DNA of 64,000 nt from Clostridia bacterium (GCA_017398595.1 JAFQFR010000014.1:16383-80382), one strand, 5' to 3'; positions 24,020 to 33,259 are shown, numbered from the stretch's first letter. Translations and numbers: made by a program. Notes: generated from the letters alone by a model not told the origin.

Positions 24020-26611
24020 ATGAACAACCCCTTTGCACATTTTCGTCGATTTGCAGCGGTTTTGGGAGCGCTGGTGCTCGTAGCGGCAGCTTCGGGATGT
24101 AACACGCAGCCTCCCGTACAGACAAGCGACGCGCCCGTGATGACTGCCGAGCCTGCGATCACGACAGCACCCGCGGTTACCACCGCACCCGCGATTACCA
24201 CGGCACCCGCGGTTACGACCGCACCAGTGGTTACGACTGCACCCGCGGTTACGACCGAACCCGCGGTTACGACCGAACCCGTAACCACTACAGAACCCGT
24301 GATCACTACAGCGCCTGCGGCTACTACTGCACCTGCAGTTACGACCACACCCGCGGCTACTACCGCCCCCGCGGTCACGACCGCACCCGCGCATGAGCAC
24401 AGCTTCGGCGACCGGGAGATCACCAAGACTGCCATACTGGAAACCGTCGGTGAGCGCGTGCAAAAATGCACGCATTGCAAAGAAACCATCACCGAAAGTT
24501 ATTCGATCAATTCCCCGGAGTGCGGCATTGACGAGATCAGTGTCCACGGCACAGAGGACTACCGCATTTCTGCAAGCTACAACGCCGAAAATGTAACCTT
24601 TGTCATCCGTTGGAATCAGACTGCACCGACGTCTGTGGATCTGTATCTGACCGCAAACGGTAATACAGAACTGGTCAATGGTGAGGCTTACTGCGTTTCG
24701 CTCTCTCCGTCGGGTACAACGTCCGTAAAGAGCTACGGCAGCCGAAAATTTGCAACCAGCAGCAAACTTGCAGGCATGCACCTCAGCGTATCGGATACCG
24801 CGATGACCTTGACAGTCCCCTACGCGGCAATGGGCACTGCCAAGAATACTTGCAAGCTCGCTTTCTATCCCGTCATCCAGGATGCAAGCGGCTCTTACAG
24901 TTACACGCAGATCAATCCGTTCGTCGTCAACAAGTATGCCGAAACATGGCTCTGTGTCAACAGCGACAACCGCATTTACTACAACGATACATACCAAAGC
25001 AGACACATTGAAAACTGGAAAAAGCCTTCGTTCAGCGAACCCGAAACCATGATCGCGGGCGTCATCAAAGAGTCTTCCGTGGAAGAAGCGATCATTGCCA
25101 TCGCCATTGCCGAAAGCAAGGGCGCGACCGGCTATGACCTGCACATGAATTACCTGAACGACAAAGGTCTGCTCACCGCTGAAAATATCGAGCGCATTGC
25201 CACATCCACAAACCTGCCTATGCTGGCGCTGTTCTATGACAGTGACCAAACGCAGGAGACCCGCATGAACGGACTTTTGCTTGCCGTGCAATCGGGCGCT
25301 GCAGCCGTAGACTTGCAGGGCTATATGGGTTGGAGCGGCAGTTCCAAGAACACGCAGACAGAGGCCAACGTAAAATATTGGGAAAGCCTCGGCTATGACA
25401 TGAGCTTTGTAAAGGCGTCTCCCGCCGAAACCATCCTGGATGCAGATGCCATTGCCAAGCAAAAAGCATTTATCGAAAAGGTACACGCCGCAGGCAGTCA
25501 AGTACTGATGTCCGCGCATGTAAATACAATATTCAATGCAAAACAGGCACTGGCATTTGCAGAATTCAGTGCGGCAAGAGGCTTTGACTTTATCAAGATC
25601 GTAGGCGACGGACAGACCAAGATCGATGTACTGGAATGCGTAGAAGCCTGCAAGCTGTTCGGGGCAAGCGAAAAGCTGAAGGGTGTAAAGGTCAGCTTCC
25701 ACTTGTCGGGCGGCGATTGTGTATACATCACCCGCGTGATCTGCCCCGTATTCTATGGCTCTTACATCGCCTTCTGCTATCCCGAGCTTACCTCGGGGCA
25801 GGATGCAAATCAGCTCGATCTGGATATGGCGATAGAAGTATGCAGAGCGGCAAAAGATGCGTCTGCCGGCAAAGACCTTTCCGTCGAAGATGCCATTGCG
25901 CTGGTCGAAAAGTACAGCTCGCATGAGCAGCTTGTAAAACTGATCCGCAATTACCGCAGCAGCTCGGATACCGTCGGCTATATTTACGGAACCAACGCGG
26001 TGATGGAAGATCGCTGGACGTTTGCCGAAAACAAGTATACCGTACAGCTTCGCGGCAATTCCAGCACGAACTCCTATACGACGAGAGCCTATGCATACGA
26101 CAGCAGCAATACCGCAAGCGAGCAGTACATCTCTGCAACCGTGACCGCAGACTTTATTCCCTACGTCAGCGATACCCGACAGCCGAGGGCAGGTCTCTTC
26201 ATCGGTACCGCGGAAAACATGCTGGCGTTCACCTATAACGCCGACACGAAGAAGCTCGCGCTTTGTTCGATCAAAGACGGCTGGGTCTTCGGAGCATCGA
26301 AGAACGACCCCTCCAAGGCGGATGCACTGCAAGATCTCGGTCTGTTTGAATCCCAGACCTATTCGACCGACATCGCTTCGGGCGGCAAGGTAAAAATGGC
26401 AATGCGTCTGACAGAAGGAGCATTGGAACTGTATTTCGCGGAGGGCGACGGTGAACTGCAAAAGGTAGCGACCATCGCCGCATCCGAAGTCAGCAAATAT
26501 CTCACCGACAGCAACTGCTATGCCGGTGTAGTCTCGGAGATCTACATGGGCAGTGTTTCCGCAGGACGCGTAAACACCCTGACCTTCTCCGATGTAGCAT
26601 ACGAACAATAA
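24020..26611 (+). CDS. Lipoprotein with a type I dehydroquinase-like barrel
   Basis: 863 residues. N-terminus ends in lipobox A-A-S-G-C, followed by ~90 residues of PA(V/I)TTA/E repeats, then HEHSFGDREITK...CTHC. After a beta-rich domain, residues ~355-620 form a TIM-barrel segment like type I 3-dehydroquinase (AroD). H500 (SAHVNT), K526 (FDFIKIVGDG) and R572 (VYITRVI) fall in the order and spacing of the enzyme's catalytic His, Schiff-base Lys and substrate Arg. The E-x-R motif near the barrel start is D-L-H instead. A C-terminal domain of ~200 residues resembles carbohydrate-binding jelly rolls. An extracytoplasmic barrel of this type is unusual; substrate unknown. Confidence 0.75.
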   Translation: MNNPFAHFRRFAAVLGALVLVAAASGCNTQPPVQTSDAPVMTAEPAITTAPAVTTAPAITTAPAVTTAPVVTTAPAVTTEPAVTTEPVTTTEPVITTAPAATTAPAVTTTPAATTAPAVTTAPAHEHSFGDREITKTAILETVGERVQKCTHCKETITESYSINSPECGIDEISVHGTEDYRISASYNAENVTFVIRWNQTAPTSVDLYLTANGNTELVNGEAYCVSLSPSGTTSVKSYGSRKFATSSKLAGMHLSVSDTAMTLTVPYAAMGTAKNTCKLAFYPVIQDASGSYSYTQINPFVVNKYAETWLCVNSDNRIYYNDTYQSRHIENWKKPSFSEPETMIAGVIKESSVEEAIIAIAIAESKGATGYDLHMNYLNDKGLLTAENIERIATSTNLPMLALFYDSDQTQETRMNGLLLAVQSGAAAVDLQGYMGWSGSSKNTQTEANVKYWESLGYDMSFVKASPAETILDADAIAKQKAFIEKVHAAGSQVLMSAHVNTIFNAKQALAFAEFSAARGFDFIKIVGDGQTKIDVLECVEACKLFGASEKLKGVKVSFHLSGGDCVYITRVICPVFYGSYIAFCYPELTSGQDANQLDLDMAIEVCRAAKDASAGKDLSVEDAIALVEKYSSHEQLVKLIRNYRSSSDTVGYIYGTNAVMEDRWTFAENKYTVQLRGNSSTNSYTTRAYAYDSSNTASEQYISATVTADFIPYVSDTRQPRAGLFIGTAENMLAFTYNADTKKLALCSIKDGWVFGASKNDPSKADALQDLGLFESQTYSTDIASGGKVKMAMRLTEGALELYFAEGDGELQKVATIAASEVSKYLTDSNCYAGVVSEIYMGSVSAGRVNTLTFSDVAYEQ
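24140..24395 (+). repeat. Tandem 18-bp coding repeats (PAVTTA/E units)
   Basis: About fourteen degenerate copies of an 18-bp unit, mostly ACC/ACG-ACC-GCA-CCC-GCG-GTT, encoding the Thr-Ala-Pro linker of the lipoprotein. Copy number is likely to vary by slippage. Confidence 0.85.
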
Positions 26612-26619
26612 GCATACGC

Positions 26620-26652
26620 AAAAATGACCGCTTCAAAGAAGCGGTCATTTTT
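26620..26652. terminator. Bidirectional terminator
   Basis: AAAAATGACCGCTTC (26620-26634), AAA, GAAGCGGTCATTTTT (26638-26652). Ends the lipoprotein gene (+) and the convergent FAD gene (-), whose stop lies at its edge. Confidence 0.92.
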
Positions 26653-27840
26653 TTACAGCTTATCGTCAAAGTGGATTCTGAACTTATTCTCTCGCAGAAT
26701 ACCCTGCAAAGTGGGCACATCGACGTCGCGGGCGGGGATATTTTGGCGCAGTGCAAGCACGGCTGCGCGCGCTGCGACCTCGGCGGTCTGGCAGGCTACG
26801 GGGATCACGCGCACCGCATCCCATGCATCACCGTGCGCAGAGATCACTCTGCCTGCGGCGTACAGGTTGGGGTACTCGGGTACATAGAGCGTGCCGTAGG
26901 GGATCTCAAACCAATAACCCTTATGCCCGAAATAGGGCGACGTGCCGACCGAATCGGCATGCGGCTTGTACAGATCGTCCATCGTCAGCTCATACGCGCC
27001 GACAATATGGCGGATCATGCGGAACTGCGGCATCATCGGCAGTGCGACGATCTCCTGTGCGCGCGGATCCTTTTGCTTGATCTCGTCGAGCAGCAACGTC
27101 TGTCCCTTGATGATGTAATTCGTCACCTCATCACCTGTCACACCCGCATAATACGGAAAGCCCTCAGGATGTCCTTTGCCCGTCATGCCCGAGCCGCTGA
27201 TATGCCAGCCGCGCACTTTGAGCATGTTATACTCTTTGCCGGGTGCGAAATCGGTGATATGCGAATAGTAGGACATATAGTTTTCGCCATCGCGGCAAGG
27301 CGCGCCCGCGCGGTGGAACATGATGCAGGTACCCGTCGCGTCGATCAGCGCGCGACAGGCATAATACTCTCTGCCGCCCACCGTTTCGACCTCAACGCCG
27401 CGAACGGTCTTACCGTCCATATCGGGGTAAGTCGCCAGCGCGTCATAGCGGATATCCGCACCCGCTTCGAGCAGCATCTCATTCAAAACCAGCGACATGA
27501 CCGTGGGCGAGAAGTGCGTGACACAGCGATCGGTCGTCTCCTGCTCCCAAACGCCTTCTTCCTGCCAGCATGCCGGCAAGCGATGCATACAATGCTTGAT
27601 CGTGCGGCGCAGGATCTCCTCGGAAACGCCCGAAATCAGCTTTTTGCCCTCGGCATTGCAGAGCGGCTCCCACCAGTTGATCAGACCGATGGTGGCAAGT
27701 CCGCCGAGTGCCGCCGTTTTTTCGAGCAGCAGTGTTTTTGCGCCGCTGCGCGCCGCCGTGACCGCCGCTGCTACACCCGCAACGCCGCCGCCGACAACCA
27801 CAATATCATATTCTTTTTTCAATACAAAAGTGCGTTCCAT
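26653..27840 (-). CDS. FAD-dependent oxidoreductase
   Basis: 395 residues. N-terminal Rossmann motif VVGGGVAGVAAAVTAARSGAKTLLLEK (GxGxxG...E) for FAD, and a second FAD contact near the C-terminus (YPNLYAAGRVISAHGDAWDAVRVI). Matches the PF12831 group of FAD-dependent oxidoreductases, whose members act on varied substrates. Starts 6 nt after the stop of the peptidase-like gene, with GTGGAG as ribosome site, so the two form an operon. The pairing of a cytosolic flavoenzyme with a secreted peptidase-like protein is hard to read; substrate unknown. Confidence 0.85.
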   Translation of the reverse strand: MERTFVLKKEYDIVVVGGGVAGVAAAVTAARSGAKTLLLEKTAALGGLATIGLINWWEPLCNAEGKKLISGVSEEILRRTIKHCMHRLPACWQEEGVWEQETTDRCVTHFSPTVMSLVLNEMLLEAGADIRYDALATYPDMDGKTVRGVEVETVGGREYYACRALIDATGTCIMFHRAGAPCRDGENYMSYYSHITDFAPGKEYNMLKVRGWHISGSGMTGKGHPEGFPYYAGVTGDEVTNYIIKGQTLLLDEIKQKDPRAQEIVALPMMPQFRMIRHIVGAYELTMDDLYKPHADSVGTSPYFGHKGYWFEIPYGTLYVPEYPNLYAAGRVISAHGDAWDAVRVIPVACQTAEVAARAAVLALRQNIPARDVDVPTLQGILRENKFRIHFDDKL

Positions 27841-27846
27841 GCTGCA

Positions 27847-29277
27847 TTACTCCACAATATCAAAATAAATCATCGAAACGAAATTGGAATACCGATAGCG
27901 CATCGTCACATAGGAAATGGACTTTTCAAACAGCACGTCCTCGCCATCCTTGCTGCCGTGCAGTCCCGACGGATCGCTGATCTTAAACCGATAGTCGTTC
28001 GGATCCGCAGCCGTGGGATTGATACACTCGGTCACTACGATATAGTGTGAACCGTTGTAGGAGTTCTTCATGGAAACGATCACACCCTCGGGATGTTGAT
28101 CCAAGGTTTCCTTGAGTCGCTTCTTGCTCACGCCGTAGGTCTGCGTATAGGTGATCGGCTGACCGTACAGCGTAAAATTGGCGGTGATGACGCGCAGATT
28201 CATCAAAATGGGGTTGTAATACAAAGTACCTTTCGATTCCGTCAGTCCGCGGTTTCCCGTGTTGGCAAGTGCCACGGTATAGGGATCTGCCTCGAGATCG
28301 CCGTCCGCCTCAAAGCGGAAGTCATACCCTTTTTCATAGCGCGCGCCGAGATTGCGCAGCACGATTGCGACCGCGGTGATCGCGCAGCCCTCGTCCATCC
28401 AGTCCATTCCGCGGTTAAAACCGTTGATGATAAAACGCTTGTACGAACCCGAATAGAAGTAAACATCCGTCAGATCCGCAGCATGCCAGCCCCCGTCATA
28501 GGCAAGATGCTGGCTGTACCAGGTTGGCGCATCCTCGTCTACGACCGTAACATCGATGCTTGCACAAAGATCGTTGATCGTGGCAGTCACGGTTGCCGTT
28601 CCCGCCGACAGTGCGCAAAAAGTGCCGTCATCATCGATCATCACGATGCTTTCATCGCTGGACGACCAGGTGACGAAATTGCGCATATACGCGGGCGTAA
28701 CCACCGCGTACACCGCGCTGACGCTGTTGACGCGGACCTCGTCCGTAACGGTTTTCAGCGTAAAGTTGGAGAGCGGTACTGCCTCCAGATCCCAAAGCTG
28801 TGTTGCCTCACCGCTGTAGGTCTCCGTCGTCACCAGCCGCATGCGATAGAGCGCCTGTTTTTCGGTGGTGCCGAGCACATTGCCCTCCGCCGTGGAGATC
28901 ACATAACCGTTTCCGTCATTGCTGATGCGGAAATACGAGCCGCTTGTCAGTTCTTCCGACTTGCAAATACGCGTGCCCGCCGCACTGTCCGAAACGTAGA
29001 AAGCGTATTTGCCCGATTCACTCTGCGGATACAGCAAATACGTTCCGTCCTCCTGTTGAATGAGAAGAATGTTCTCCCCTTCCTCACCGCTGTACTTCGC
29101 CGTGTAAGCATAGCCGTCCTTGGCATAGGCAAAGTCGAACGCATTCAGATAGGTACCGTCCGCTTGATTTTTAATTGTATAGATACCGCTGGCGAGCTCC
29201 TCCTCCGCGTGCACCGCACAAAGCAGTGCCGCCGAAAGGATGCAAACGGCAAAGAAAAACATGTATATTCTTTTCAA
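27847..29277 (-). CDS. Secreted protein: trefoil-like and Ig-like (Big_2) domains plus C39-like peptidase domain
   Basis: 476 residues from a TTG start (LKRIYMFFFAVCILSAALLCAVHA) with GTGAGG 6 nt upstream; an ATG at 29262 is the alternative. After the signal peptide, residues ~25-180 look like a ricin/beta-trefoil-type repeat region (GTYLNAFDF..., GTYLLYPQS...). Residues ~185-260 form a Big_2 Ig-like domain (VTWSSSDESIVMIDDDGTFCALSAGTATVTA). The C-terminal ~210 residues carry a C39-like papain fold: MDEGCAITAVAIVL with the likely nucleophile Cys and GSHYIVVTE with the His. Probably a wall-associated protease or peptidase-like adhesin. First gene of an operon with the FAD oxidoreductase. Confidence 0.8.
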   Translation of the reverse strand: MKRIYMFFFAVCILSAALLCAVHAEEELASGIYTIKNQADGTYLNAFDFAYAKDGYAYTAKYSGEEGENILLIQQEDGTYLLYPQSESGKYAFYVSDSAAGTRICKSEELTSGSYFRISNDGNGYVISTAEGNVLGTTEKQALYRMRLVTTETYSGEATQLWDLEAVPLSNFTLKTVTDEVRVNSVSAVYAVVTPAYMRNFVTWSSSDESIVMIDDDGTFCALSAGTATVTATINDLCASIDVTVVDEDAPTWYSQHLAYDGGWHAADLTDVYFYSGSYKRFIINGFNRGMDWMDEGCAITAVAIVLRNLGARYEKGYDFRFEADGDLEADPYTVALANTGNRGLTESKGTLYYNPILMNLRVITANFTLYGQPITYTQTYGVSKKRLKETLDQHPEGVIVSMKNSYNGSHYIVVTECINPTAADPNDYRFKISDPSGLHGSKDGEDVLFEKSISYVTMRYRYSNFVSMIYFDIVE

Positions 29278-29320
29278 AACATACCTCACAAAAAATAGCC
29301 ATGTCATAACAGACATGGCT

Positions 29321-29349
29321 ATTTTAGCACATTTCGGCAGGCTTGTCAA
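29321..29349 (-). promoter_or_regulatory. Promoter of the C39-like protein gene, overlapped by a dyad
   Basis: Minus strand: -35 TTGACA (29349-29344), 17-nt spacer, -10 TAAAAT (29326-29321). A perfect 14-bp inverted repeat, AAAATAGCCATGTC/GACATGGCTATTTT (29292-29325), starts inside the -10 and covers the start point; the ribosome site follows directly. Confidence 0.7.
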
Positions 29350-29427
29350 CTTTACCAAAAAGGATTGTAATATGTGCAAGCTTTTGTAATATATGAAAGC
29401 TTTTAATTTTAGTCCGCGAATATAACC

Positions 29428-29455
29428 CCGAGCCTTGTGACAAGGCTCGGTTTTT
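29428..29455. terminator. Hairpin after the NodB lipoprotein gene
   Basis: CCGAGCCTTG (29428-29437), TGA, CAAGGCTCGG (29441-29450), T5 on the plus strand. On the minus strand, where the adjacent gene ends at 29461, no U-tract follows, so function in that direction is uncertain. Confidence 0.5.
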
Positions 29456-29460
29456 CGCTT

Positions 29461-30555
29461 TTATTTTTTACACAAGTATCCAAGCAATTCTTTGTCGGTC
29501 GTCTCATCGTTGACGTTCATTCTGCCGAGTAAGAACAGAGATTCGGGATCGCCGACCACGACCAGATTCCGATGCCCGGAGTTTGTCGTGAGCGTGATGC
29601 GGTATCCCCGCTCCCGCAGAACGGCCTCCGCCCAGCGGTGATACGCCCCGCCGGGATAGGAGAACACGGTATATTCCGCAACACCTGCATCCGTTAAAGC
29701 GTTTTCCGCCAAAGCACAATCTGCGGCAAACATCTGCTTGTAGGCGGATTCGCTCTCCGATTGCAGCGGCAGTACATCGCCCCTTTTCTCGCTGTTGCCG
29801 TATCCCCGAATGTGCAAATCGTAGGTATGCGGCTGTATCTGCACAAGCGACGATGCTTCCATGCGCGCGATCTCCGCCGCGTTCATGGTGCTGAGCGCAT
29901 CTTCATTCGGGTCGGGTTCAATACCATCGGCGCGGATCATACTGCCGATCACAAACACCGTGATGGGGATATTCAGCTCAGTGATGATCGGAAGTACGTT
30001 TTTATAATTACTGTAGTAACCGTCGTCAAAGGTGATGCACACAGGCTTTTCCGGCAAGGGCGCAGCGCCGTCCACATACTCGACCAATTGCGCAAAGGTC
30101 ACGGGCGTATACCCGTTCTCGGACAAGAACTCCATCTTGTCGCGAAAATTTTCTGCCGATATGGACCATGTTCCGCCCGCATAGGTCTTTACATCGTGAA
30201 ACATCAGGATCGGTACCATCACCGATTCGGGTTCCGGCTTTGTCGATTCGGTCAGTACCGCCGTGGTGGATCCGATCGGTTCCGTAAATGTCACTTCGGT
30301 CGCCTTCGCTTCGGTCACTTCTGCTTCGGTGACTGTAAGCGCCGTTGATGGGACCGCTTCGGTTGCCATCCGAACGGTTGCGATCGGTTCGACCGCCGCA
30401 GGCACCGTCTGCTTCGGTTCATCCGCGGCAAACTTCACGGTGACGATCTCGGTAGTTTCGGGCGGCAGCTCGGTATTTACCGATCCGACCTCGGCGCATC
30501 CCGTAAACGCAATACCGAGCAGGCAAATCAGTAGTAAAAATTTTAAGAATCTCAT
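29461..30555 (-). CDS. NodB-type polysaccharide deacetylase lipoprotein
   Basis: 364 residues. Lipobox F-T-G-C at residue ~20, then a ~90-residue Thr/Glu/Pro/Val linker (TEAEVTEAKATEVTFTEP). The NodB domain shows ITFDDGY (motif 1, catalytic and metal Asp), PHTYDLH (motif 2, H-x4-H in variant form) and FSYPGGAY (motif 3). Such enzymes remove N-acetyl groups from peptidoglycan or other glycans on the cell surface, often giving lysozyme resistance. Independent transcription unit. A second NodB protein lies at 54044. Acceptor glycan unknown. Confidence 0.9.
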   Translation of the reverse strand: MRFLKFLLLICLLGIAFTGCAEVGSVNTELPPETTEIVTVKFAADEPKQTVPAAVEPIATVRMATEAVPSTALTVTEAEVTEAKATEVTFTEPIGSTTAVLTESTKPEPESVMVPILMFHDVKTYAGGTWSISAENFRDKMEFLSENGYTPVTFAQLVEYVDGAAPLPEKPVCITFDDGYYSNYKNVLPIITELNIPITVFVIGSMIRADGIEPDPNEDALSTMNAAEIARMEASSLVQIQPHTYDLHIRGYGNSEKRGDVLPLQSESESAYKQMFAADCALAENALTDAGVAEYTVFSYPGGAYHRWAEAVLRERGYRITLTTNSGHRNLVVVGDPESLFLLGRMNVNDETTDKELLGYLCKK

Positions 30556-30632
30556 TTTCTACCCCTTGGCATAAAAAACTCAACGATTACAATTTCAGTA
30601 TATAGTATTCTCCGTTTTATGTCAATCAAAAC

Positions 30633-30661
30633 AAAACCGAGCCTTTCCAAGGCTCGGTTTT
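30633..30661 (-). terminator. gal operon terminator
   Basis: AAAACCGAGCCTT (30633-30645), TCC, AAGGCTCGGTTTT (30649-30661), 8 nt after the galT stop, with TTTTGTTTTG in the direction of transcription. Confidence 0.9.
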
Positions 30662-30668
30662 GCTGAAA

Positions 30669-32168
30669 TTACTGGTTGTTGACGTATGTAACGAAGCGAT
30701 CGAATGCTTCTCTGCCTTCTTCGGTGCACTTGTAAACGCCTGCGTGTACAAGCACTTGGGCAAAGACCTTACCGATCTCTCTTTCGACAACCTCGTCGAT
30801 ATTTTCCTCGGTAACTGTCTGCTCCTTCATAAAGGCATATGCCCAATCGGCATGCTTTGCGAGCGTTTCATCCTTGTAGAGATCTGCACCCGAAAGGATC
30901 GCCTTCTTGAGCTGATCCATCTCGTTTTTCAGTCTCGAGGGCAGAACGGCAAGTCCCATGACCTCGATCAGACCGATGTTTTCCTTCTTGATGTGGTGCA
31001 GTTCGGGATGCGGATGGTAAACGCCGAGCGGATACTCCTCGGTGGTGATGTTGTTGCGCAGCACCAGATCCAGCTCATACTTGTCGCCGCGGCGGCGCGC
31101 GATGGGCGTGATGGTGTTGTGCGGCTCACCGTTGGTCTCGGCAAAAACGAATGCGTCTGCATCGGTATAGCCGCGCCATGCATCAAGGATCTTGGACGCA
31201 AGCTCGATGATGCGCTCGCGGTCGAGACCGCAGAGACGAATCGTGGAAAGCGGCCACTTCACGATGCCCGCCTCGACATCCTCAAAGCCCTTGAAGGTGA
31301 GCGCCTTCTCGATCGGCGCTTTGGTCATGGCGAACTCGTATTTACCGCCCTGGAAATGGTCGTGGCTGAGAATGGAGCCGCCGACGATGGGCAGATCGGC
31401 GTTGGAGCCGAGGAAGTAGTGCGGGAACAGCGTTACGAAGTCGAGCAGCTTGCCGAATGCGGCGCGGTCGATCTTCATAGGCGTGTGCTCGCCGTTGAAT
31501 GCGATGCAGTGCTCATTGTAGTACACATAAGGAGAATACTGCATGTACCACTGCGAATTGTTGATGGTGATCGGGATGGTACGGTGGTTCTGACGCGCTG
31601 CGGCGTTCAGATGACCTGCGTATCCCTCATTTTCATGGCAAAGCGCACACTTCGGATAGGAGCTCTTTGCCGCATTGCGTGCTGCGGCGATCGCCTTGGG
31701 ATCCTTTTCGGGCTTGGACAGGTTGATGGTGATGTCCAGATCGCCGAACTCGCTTGCATATACCCAGCGCAGATCCTTCTTCACGCGGTAGGTGCGGATA
31801 TAGTCGGTATCGCGGCTGAGCTTGTAGTAATAGTCGGTCGCCGCCTCGGGAGACTCGCTGTACAGCGCGGTGAACATGTCGATAACTTCATGCGGTGCGG
31901 GCGTGAGCAGACCCATCAGCTTGGTATCGAACAGGTCGCGGTACGCGGTGGTGTTGTCCTCGATCAGACCGTTTGCCGCCGCATAATCAAGCAGCTCGGC
32001 AAGCGTTTCTTCGAGATCCACATCCGAAAAATTCGTGGTCGGCTCGACATACTCGCGGATGTTCAGCGCCTCCAGGATACGGTTGGTCGCCCATACGTGA
32101 TCCACGGGCGAAATGAGAAAGTGCTCCTCAGCGTAGGTGATCAGTTTCTTGATGCTGTCGTAAATCAT
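30669..32168 (-). CDS. galT: Galactose-1-phosphate uridylyltransferase, class II
   Basis: 499 residues, the length of the class II GalT found in Firmicutes. Recognisable blocks: CALCHENEGYAGHLNAAARQNHR, YNEHCIAF, ILSHDHFQGGKYEFAM (substrate and metal His), and LRNNITTEEYPLGVYHPHPELHHIKKENIGLIEVMGLAVLP. It transfers UMP between UDP-glucose and galactose-1-phosphate in the Leloir pathway. It follows galM by 9 nt; galK and galE are not in the window. Complete. Confidence 0.96.
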   Translation of the reverse strand: MIYDSIKKLITYAEEHFLISPVDHVWATNRILEALNIREYVEPTTNFSDVDLEETLAELLDYAAANGLIEDNTTAYRDLFDTKLMGLLTPAPHEVIDMFTALYSESPEAATDYYYKLSRDTDYIRTYRVKKDLRWVYASEFGDLDITINLSKPEKDPKAIAAARNAAKSSYPKCALCHENEGYAGHLNAAARQNHRTIPITINNSQWYMQYSPYVYYNEHCIAFNGEHTPMKIDRAAFGKLLDFVTLFPHYFLGSNADLPIVGGSILSHDHFQGGKYEFAMTKAPIEKALTFKGFEDVEAGIVKWPLSTIRLCGLDRERIIELASKILDAWRGYTDADAFVFAETNGEPHNTITPIARRRGDKYELDLVLRNNITTEEYPLGVYHPHPELHHIKKENIGLIEVMGLAVLPSRLKNEMDQLKKAILSGADLYKDETLAKHADWAYAFMKEQTVTEENIDEVVEREIGKVFAQVLVHAGVYKCTEEGREAFDRFVTYVNNQ

Positions 32169-32177
32169 GGCTACCTC

Positions 32178-33197
32178 TTATTTCAGTTTATATGCGGTGA
32201 TGTGATGATAGGTCTGACCGGGATTGAGTCTTGCCTCGCCGTGCGACGGGCTGTCGGGCTCGTACTGCGTCTCAAACGCAACCGACATATTCTGTCTTCT
32301 CTGTACGCCCTTGAAGGCAGGGCCGTCTGCACCGATCGCAGAATAGATCTGCATGCAGGGCATGGTGGTGAGAATGGTCATTTCGCGCTCTGCGGTACGG
32401 CAAACAGCCGCTACGGTCAGCGCATTGCCCGCGAGCGTCTCCTTGACCTTGCCGTTCAGAACAAAGTTGTTGTCATAGCCGACGATGCCGAGGCCGGTGT
32501 TCTCATGGTCTCTGCCGAGCGCCTTCTCGGTGCGGAAATCAAACGCCGTGCCGGTAACATCCAATCTCTTGCCCGTAGGCAGAAGCGTCTTTGCATCCAC
32601 ATCGGTCACTTCGTCGCAGTGGATCGTGAGCATGTGGTCACGATTGTCGCCGTTTTCGATGCCGTGGAGATTGAAATATGCGTGGTTCGTAAGGTTCACA
32701 TATGTAGGCTTATCGGTGGTCGCCTTGTAGTCGATGAGCAGTGCGCCGTCTACGATCGCGTAGGTCACCTGCACGCGCAGGTTTCCGGGATACCCCTCGT
32801 CACCGTCGGGCGAGGTCATCGTGCATACGAGCTTGGGTGCGCCGCACTTATCACAAGTGCCCTCTTCGATCTCCCAAAGATATTTATCAAAGCCGACATT
32901 GCCGCCGTGCAGATGTGCTTCTCCATTGTTGCGTGCGATCGGGTAATCCACGCCGTCCAGCGTGATCTTGCCGCCGCCGATACGGTTTGCATATCTGCCG
33001 ACGATCGCGCCGTGATAGCCGCCCGTAGTTCTGTAGGTATCGAGGGAATCATAGCCGCAGACGATGTCAGTGCCCTTGTGCAGCAGCTTCTGCAGGGTCG
33101 CACCGTAGCTCAGCACAGTCGCGCTGAGATCGCCGCTCTCAATTGTATACGCATACACTTCTCTGCCGTCTGGCATGGTGCCGAAAAGAGTTTTCAT
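32178..33197 (-). CDS. galM: Aldose 1-epimerase (galactose mutarotase)
   Basis: 339 residues. Catalytic His in LTNHAYFNLHG, base Glu in VAFETQYEPDSP, and the N-terminal signature GGYHGAIVGRYANRIGGGKITLDGVDYP with HLHGG. Interconverts alpha and beta galactose or glucose ahead of galactokinase. First gene of the galM-galT operon, ATG preceded by GGAGG, promoter at 33231-33259. Full length. Confidence 0.95.
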   Translation of the reverse strand: MKTLFGTMPDGREVYAYTIESGDLSATVLSYGATLQKLLHKGTDIVCGYDSLDTYRTTGGYHGAIVGRYANRIGGGKITLDGVDYPIARNNGEAHLHGGNVGFDKYLWEIEEGTCDKCGAPKLVCTMTSPDGDEGYPGNLRVQVTYAIVDGALLIDYKATTDKPTYVNLTNHAYFNLHGIENGDNRDHMLTIHCDEVTDVDAKTLLPTGKRLDVTGTAFDFRTEKALGRDHENTGLGIVGYDNNFVLNGKVKETLAGNALTVAAVCRTAEREMTILTTMPCMQIYSAIGADGPAFKGVQRRQNMSVAFETQYEPDSPSHGEARLNPGQTYHHITAYKLK

Positions 33198-33230
33198 ACT
33201 GTATCCTCCAAAGCATTTTTATCTAATCTA

Positions 33231-33259
33231 ATGATAGTACAGTCAAAAAGCAAAGTCAA
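33231..33259 (-). promoter_or_regulatory. galM-galT promoter
   Basis: Minus strand: -35 TTGACT (33259-33254), 17-nt spacer, -10 TATCAT (33236-33231), about 34 nt upstream of the ATG. Confidence 0.65.

Noticed and set aside
24140..24395. Tandem repeats considered as a CRISPR array
   Set aside because: 18-bp units follow each other without unique spacers and stay in frame as a Thr-Ala-Pro linker; no cas genes in the window.
23945..26608. 887-codon open frame opposite the dehydroquinase-like lipoprotein
   Set aside because: Product of reading Thr/Ala/Pro codons backwards gives Gly/Arg/Cys repeats; lipoprotein start, ribosome site and motifs support the plus strand.
24020..26611. Calling the lipoprotein aroD
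   Set aside because: Despite the catalytic triad match, it is extracytoplasmic and lacks the E-x-R motif, so participation in the shikimate pathway is not supported.
27847..29379. Longer start (29379) for the C39-like protein
   Set aside because: It would begin upstream of the promoter; the TTG at 29277 has a ribosome site followed by a signal peptide.
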